Shown here piece after piece: positions 13,568-17,289 of a stretch of 17,289 bases of DNA (position 1 is its first letter; the number at the start of each line of letters is the position of its first letter). The notes beneath the pieces were generated by a model that saw only the letters and a list, made by a program, of their open reading frames with translations, made no database searches and was not told the DNA's origin. Source of the stretch: JAJPJX01 sp964568355 (GTDB taxonomy: Bacteria > Acidobacteriota > Terriglobia > Bryobacterales > Bryobacteraceae); NCBI GenBank assembly GCA_964568355.1, contig CAZMRK010000375.1, positions 1 through 17,289 of the forward strand. Direction: 5' to 3'. The translations under genes and the position numbers were made by a program.

Positions 13568-14653
13568 TCACTCTCCGCGCAGGATCACGGCGGGGCGAAT
13601 GCGCCAGATGCGCGCCGCCGCTACCAAGGTTGCGACCGCAGCCACAGTCAAAGTGACGGCCGCCACCGGGCCGAAAACTCCATAGTTTACGCCAACCGCA
13701 TAGGCTGCCGCGCCGGGGAAGATACGGTGTCCAATCCACCAGGCCGCCAGCAGCCCCACACCATAGCCCACGATCGTAGATCCCAGGCCCAGCAGCAGCG
13801 ATTCGGACAGAAACAGGGCGGCGATTTTCCGTTCCGCTGCGCCAATGGCTTTGAGAATGCCGATCTCCTTGCTGCGTTCGAGGACCAGTGCACTGAAATT
13901 GCTAGTGACGCACAGCGTGGTGATAGCCAGAATCAGCGCGGTGAGCAGAAACAACACGGCGCGTACTTTCAGAACCACGTTGGCCTCAGTTTCGGCGACG
14001 GCGTGCAATTCGCGCACATCCACATTCGGCAGAAGCCGCGCCAGCGTGCTGCGCACCTGGGCGAGGCGCTCGCCGGCGGCGCGTACCTGAATCAGGCTGG
14101 CGCGGTCCTCCAGGCCCGCCAGCCGGCCGGCGGTGGCGAAAGGCACCATGAGGCGGGCATCCTCATCGCCCCCGGTCGTGACGATGCCGCGAATGATGCA
14201 GGGGGCTCCAGCCAGACCGGCCTGTTTGCCCGGTGTCAGGTGGAAATGCGCAGCCAGGGTTGCGCCGGCCAGGCATTCTCCCTCTCCGGCGGAGCGCGAA
14301 CCTTCCACCCGCCAGTAAGCTGTAAGCGGGGCGGCGTGGCCGAAATCCACACCGGCTACGACCACAGGTTCACCGTTCAGGCGCACCACCGTGTAAAGGA
14401 ACGGCGCCGCTGCTGCGCCGAGACGTTCGGCTTCAGCGATTCCGGCCAGGGAGATGCTTTGGGCATCACCTTCAGGCGCCAGAATGAGATTGGCTCCCAG
14501 GCCGCGAAATTCGGCGCGCATTTTGCGCTCAATATCGGTATAGACGCTGAAAAGCGCGGTCGCCAGGGTGGCCGCTACCGCCAGTGCAGCGAACGCCAGT
14601 AGCAGACGGCGCCGCCGCAGCCGTACGGCGGCCAGCACAAAGCGCCAGAACAT
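13568..14653 (-). CDS. FtsX/MacB-type ABC transporter permease (second of the iron operon)
   Basis: An inner-membrane permease of 361 residues with the FtsX/MacB layout: one membrane helix near 17-38, a periplasmic domain of about 190 residues, then three helices near 229-255, 277-308 and 324-346. The cytoplasmic coupling segment LERSKEIGILKAIGA (258-272) is the classic FtsX motif that touches the ATPase. Periplasmic motifs LGANLILAP, ECLAGATLAAHFHLTPG and GIVTTGGDEDARLMVP recur in the neighbouring permease, so the two are paralogues and probably form a heterodimer. The ATG at 14653 overlaps the neighbour's stop by one base (TGATG). The open frame extends another 54 codons upstream inside that gene, but the residues are low-complexity and unlike a permease. 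Such permeases in FTR1 loci have been linked to iron uptake; the substrate is not shown by sequence. Confidence 0.88.
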   Translation of the reverse strand: MFWRFVLAAVRLRRRRLLLAFAALAVAATLATALFSVYTDIERKMRAEFRGLGANLILAPEGDAQSISLAGIAEAERLGAAAAPFLYTVVRLNGEPVVVAGVDFGHAAPLTAYWRVEGSRSAGEGECLAGATLAAHFHLTPGKQAGLAGAPCIIRGIVTTGGDEDARLMVPFATAGRLAGLEDRASLIQVRAAGERLAQVRSTLARLLPNVDVRELHAVAETEANVVLKVRAVLFLLTALILAITTLCVTSNFSALVLERSKEIGILKAIGAAERKIAALFLSESLLLGLGSTIVGYGVGLLAAWWIGHRIFPGAAAYAVGVNYGVFGPVAAVTLTVAAVATLVAAARIWRIRPAVILRGE

Positions 14654-15924
14654 CAGGCGTCTCCTCTCAGCGCGATCGCCGGATCGAGCGTCAGAGACCG
14701 GCGTAGCGGCTGAGCAGCGCCGGCGATTGCGACTGCTATCGCCACAGCCACCACAAGCGGAATCAGCAGCGCCGGAGCTTCGGCCGGTGTGCCGAAAACC
14801 ACTCTTCCGACCCATCCCGCCAGAGCCGAACCGGCCAGGGCGCCGAGCAACCCCCCGGCGGCGCCTTCGATCCCGACCTCGGCCGCAAGCAGCGCCGCCA
14901 CCAACCAGTCGGAAGCGCCGGTTGCTTGCATGATGGCAATCTCGGAGCGCCTCTCGAGCACGGTGGTGGCCATAACGCTCCAGACGGTGAGACCCGCTGA
15001 AGCCAGAGCGGCCAGTGTGATCAAAAGCATCAGGCCGCGAATCTTGCCCAGCACCTTGCCCTCGTTGTCAGCCACACGCCAGACCGGCCTGGCGACCGCC
15101 ATGGGCAACGCCTCCTGAATCTGGTGCGCGATCGAACTGACGTAGGGCGTGCAATACCAGCGATCGTACTCCGCCGGAGTCATTTTTGCCGGATCTTTGC
15201 GGGCAAAGTCATCTTCCGGCTTGGTAAGAGCCCCCACCTGGACGGCATCTGCCTGACCGGCGCGGTGAGTCAGGCGCTGTAACACTTCCAGGCGAACCAG
15301 GACACGATCTTCCTCTTCACCGCCTGTGGAGAGAATGCCAGACACGGTGAATGTTTCGCCGAACAGAGAAAGCGACGAGCCGGGTTCGAGGTGCAGGCGC
15401 CTGGCCAGCGCACCTCCAGCCAGGCACTCGCGATCCCGGTCGTTGCGGTCGCCGTCTTCCACCCACCGGCCCTGCACCCGCCAAGCGGCATTCAAAACGC
15501 GCACACCGGTCTGCTGCGTGCTGCCGTCCGGGGCGCGGTAACGGCGATGAAACCAGACGCCCTCCACGGGGACGCGGACGCCGTTTATTTCGGCGGCGGC
15601 ATGCAGGCTCGGCGCGAAACCAGTGATGTTCAGCTGCCAGAAGGTTGCTTTGATTTTGGGGATCTGGGTTTCCGGAAGGTAGTCTTCTCGGCTGACCGGA
15701 CGGTAGTCGATGCCGCCGATTTCCACAGGAAGCGACTGGGAGCGGGGGGTGACGAGCAGGTTCGCGCCCAGACTGCGCAGTTCCCGGTTGACACGATCGC
15801 CGATGTCCAACATGACGCCGAGCATCGCGGTCGCCACCGCCGTCCCCATTGTCACGGCAGCTACTGTCATGGCTTTGCGGCGTGGCGCGCGACGGATGGA
15901 CTGACTTATGAAACGCAGAAACAT
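14653..15924 (-). CDS. FtsX/MacB-type ABC transporter permease (first of the iron operon)
   Basis: A 423-residue inner-membrane permease. Helices lie near 18-40, 296-322, 341-377 and 384-404, with a large periplasmic domain between the first two. The motif LERRSEIAIMQATGASDWL (323-341) is the FtsX coupling segment. Shared with the second permease are SLGANLLVTP, ECLAGGALARRLHLEPG and GILSTGGEEEDRVLV. It also has a segment the paralogue lacks, KMTPAEYDRWYCTPYVSS (about 247-264), which I recall from FTR1-locus permeases of the Cj1661 type; this is memory, not a search. The start ATG follows directly after the TAA of the FTR1 gene with no gap. Together with its paralogue and the ATPase it would make a type VII-like mechanotransmission transporter rather than a classical importer. 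Substrate inferred from context only. Confidence 0.88.
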   Translation of the reverse strand: MFLRFISQSIRRAPRRKAMTVAAVTMGTAVATAMLGVMLDIGDRVNRELRSLGANLLVTPRSQSLPVEIGGIDYRPVSREDYLPETQIPKIKATFWQLNITGFAPSLHAAAEINGVRVPVEGVWFHRRYRAPDGSTQQTGVRVLNAAWRVQGRWVEDGDRNDRDRECLAGGALARRLHLEPGSSLSLFGETFTVSGILSTGGEEEDRVLVRLEVLQRLTHRAGQADAVQVGALTKPEDDFARKDPAKMTPAEYDRWYCTPYVSSIAHQIQEALPMAVARPVWRVADNEGKVLGKIRGLMLLITLAALASAGLTVWSVMATTVLERRSEIAIMQATGASDWLVAALLAAEVGIEGAAGGLLGALAGSALAGWVGRVVFGTPAEAPALLIPLVVAVAIAVAIAGAAQPLRRSLTLDPAIALRGDA

Positions 15925-17187
15925 TTACGGATTCGCCGTACGGAAGTAGCGTGCACCGGGTAGCAGCTTATCCGCCATTACCACCAATTGGTCGCCTTCC
16001 ACGCGAGACTCAATAGGGATCGGATTACACCCGCCGGATTGGCCAATGGAGGGGACGAAGATAGCAGAGGCGCAATTCTTGCAGATCACATTCGGACCTT
16101 TCTGATAATAGCCCTGGTTGCCGCAGATCTGGCACGCGTCGAAAGCGGCCACCAATGACTGGTCCGGTTTGCGAATCACGATCATGCGCATCGTTACCCC
16201 ATTCTCTTCAATAGCGAAACGGTGTAGATTGCCATCATTGACCGTGGCCACGGGGATGCGCACCGCGCCATCCACGATCGAGACCGGTGTGGCGGCAGAA
16301 AGCGCCGTTGCCGCTTGCGCATAGATAAATTCGGCGGTGATGGCCAGGATGAAGATCCCGGTAGCGGCGCAGGAAGCGGCCATCCACATCTTCTCGCGCT
16401 GGGCCGACCAACGGGCTTTGCGCAGCGCCGCTCCTTCCAGGCCCTCGGTCGCCGACACGTGCCGCTTGCGCCACTCCATCAGAACCAGGAATCCGGCCAG
16501 CGCCAGGATAATCACAAAGAAAAAGACATCGTTGCGGACGATGGGGCCGATGAGCGCCATCTCCCCGCGGCTGCTGGGCAGGATCTGGCCTTCGGATAGC
16601 TCGTGCAAGCCCGTCAAGGTCAACTGCACCACGACCACTATCAGGATGGCCGTCGTAATGCGGAAAAACTGCCCCAGGTTCACGCGGATGGTCCCGCGCA
16701 CAAAGCTCACCCCGAACAGGATGGCAAGGCCCAGGCCGATCAGCCCTCCGCAAAACTCCAGCACTCCCGAGGTGTTGAATTCGACCGCGGCCAGCATGAG
16801 CACAGTCTCCACACCCTCGCGGAAGATCATCAGGAAGACAAAGAGAAAGATCCCCCAGCCGGTCCCGGAGAGTGTTGTCTCTTTTTGCAAGCGACTTTCA
16901 ATCTCTCCTTTGACCTCGCGGGCGTGGCGGTTCATCCAGAGCACCATGGTCAGCACGAAAGCAGCGCTCGCCAGCAGCGTCCAGCCCTCGTAAGCTTCCT
17001 CATTCCATTGGATTTTGGAGAATAACCAAGCTACCCCGAGGCTGGCGATCACCGCGGCGAGAAATGCCCGGTACACGGCTCCCAAAAGCTCCTGGCGCTG
17101 GATTTTACGCAAGTATGCGACAGTAATGGCGATAACCAGGGCGGCTTCCACCCCCTCGCGCAGTGTGATGATAAGCGTCTGCAACAT
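15925..17187 (-). CDS. FTR1 iron permease fused to FtrD-like (DUF2318) Fe-S domain
   Basis: A 420-residue inner-membrane protein. Residues 1-240 are an FTR1/EfeU-type high-affinity iron permease with seven or so helices and the two iron-binding REGxE motifs: LREGVEAAL (9-17) and FREGVETVL (122-130). A helix near 267-290 leads into a periplasmic domain of the FtrD/DUF2318 type, with CQIC (352-355), CKNC (369-372) and a further Cys387 in SGGCNPIPI, plus the family-typical GYYQKGPNVIC. In FtrABCD systems the permease (FtrC) and the Fe-S protein (FtrD) are separate; here they are one chain. The domain probably handles electrons during iron passage. The ATG at 17187 has no clear Shine-Dalgarno; an open frame ends eight bases upstream. 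It is the first complete gene of the four-gene unit ending at 12429. Confident on both domains. Confidence 0.94.
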   Translation of the reverse strand: MLQTLIITLREGVEAALVIAITVAYLRKIQRQELLGAVYRAFLAAVIASLGVAWLFSKIQWNEEAYEGWTLLASAAFVLTMVLWMNRHAREVKGEIESRLQKETTLSGTGWGIFLFVFLMIFREGVETVLMLAAVEFNTSGVLEFCGGLIGLGLAILFGVSFVRGTIRVNLGQFFRITTAILIVVVVQLTLTGLHELSEGQILPSSRGEMALIGPIVRNDVFFFVIILALAGFLVLMEWRKRHVSATEGLEGAALRKARWSAQREKMWMAASCAATGIFILAITAEFIYAQAATALSAATPVSIVDGAVRIPVATVNDGNLHRFAIEENGVTMRMIVIRKPDQSLVAAFDACQICGNQGYYQKGPNVICKNCASAIFVPSIGQSGGCNPIPIESRVEGDQLVVMADKLLPGARYFRTANP

Positions 17188-17195
17188 GGTTGCAA

Positions 17196-17289
17196 CTAGG
17201 CACCATTGTAATGCATTTGCCCCGGATCTTCAGAAGAGGTATAGGCAGAGTACGCTGCGAAAACAGCGGTAGCGACCATCGCAGATAGC
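17196..17289 (-). CDS. Possible C-terminal end of an upstream gene of the iron operon (partial)
   Basis: One minus-strand frame is open from the window edge to a TAG at 17196-17198, eight bases before the FTR1 start. The visible residues are LSAMVATAVFAAYSAYT, which is hydrophobic, then a polar tail ending MHYNGA. Such spacing fits an operon partner; FTR1 loci often carry a P19-type periplasmic iron protein there, but these 30 residues do not identify one. A promoter-like pair overlaps the same stretch, so it may instead be non-coding. Confidence 0.3.
   Translation of the reverse strand, partial: LSAMVATAVFAAYSAYTSSEDPGQMHYNGA
17205..17233 (-). promoter_or_regulatory. Candidate promoter directly upstream of the FTR1 gene
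   Basis: On the minus strand CTGAAG (17228-17233) and TACAAT (17205-17210, five of six -10 matches) are separated by 17 bases. Transcription would start about ten bases before the FTR1 ATG. No recognisable DtxR- or Fur-type box overlaps it. The -35 match is poor. Confidence 0.3.

Noticed and set aside
12279..13685. A 468-codon open frame on the plus strand
   Set aside because: It is antisense to the sensor-ATPase gene, whose minus-strand product has complete ABC and DtxR motifs. Long antisense frames are expected in high-GC DNA.
13563..13739. N-terminal extension of the sensor-ATPase by 59 codons
   Set aside because: It lies inside the coding end of the upstream permease in another frame, its residues are unlike any ABC protein, and the ATG at 13562 gives the normal ATPase start.

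Overview
The window looks like chromosomal DNA of an acidobacterium, most likely of the Solibacter/Bryobacter type. The basis is the high GC of the coding DNA, a very large Oar-type TonB-dependent receptor with an N-terminal carboxypeptidase-regulatory-like domain (a family greatly expanded in that group), and an MlaF-type ATPase of unusual form that I associate with acidobacteria. This placement is inference from protein style; no rRNA or other taxonomic marker is present. Nearly all genes lie on the minus strand; only the first gene and one LuxR-type regulator are on the plus strand. I see no tRNA, rRNA, CRISPR array, insertion sequence or prophage gene.

Layout. Bases 1-728 (+) hold the C-terminal end of a fused anthranilate synthase (TrpE-TrpG). 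It converges on the TonB-dependent receptor (739-4140, -). After an intergenic stretch come a secreted protein of unknown function (4425-5231, -) and rsmI, the 16S rRNA 2'-O-methyltransferase gene (5282-6109, -). A 444-base gap, AT-rich in its middle, separates rsmI from a divergent NarL/LuxR-type regulator whose receiver domain is degenerate (6554-7390, +). Next is a tightly overlapping minus-strand operon, read from right to left: mlaE-like permease, mlaF-like ATPase, MCE/mlaD-like protein and a YdjC/ChbG/HpnK-type deacetylase (10859 down to 7375). This is an Mla-type lipid transport system with a lipid- or sugar-modifying enzyme attached. Then come ridA and trxB (11009-12331, -), with a good terminator after ridA.

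The most interesting part is the right end (12429-17187, -), read right to left: an FTR1 iron permease fused to an FtrD-like (DUF2318) Fe-S domain, two FtsX/MacB-type permeases that are paralogues of each other, and an ABC ATPase with a DtxR/IdeR-type metal-sensing domain fused to its C-terminus. The four genes are separated by 0 bases, a 1-base overlap and 5 bases, so they form one transcription unit. The set resembles the FTR1/P19-associated iron loci of Campylobacter (FTR1, DUF2318, two FtsX permeases, ATPase, thioredoxin-like genes) and the FtrABCD system of Bordetella/Brucella. Putting the metal sensor on the transporter ATPase is the unusual feature. The sensor half keeps the DtxR iron ligands, but its DNA-binding helix-turn-helix is shortened and degenerate. 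This suggests direct iron feedback on the transporter instead of, or in addition to, transcriptional repression.

Other points worth attention are an MlaF-like ATPase lacking both the catalytic glutamate and the switch histidine, and five exact-period 34-residue repeats in the MCE protein.
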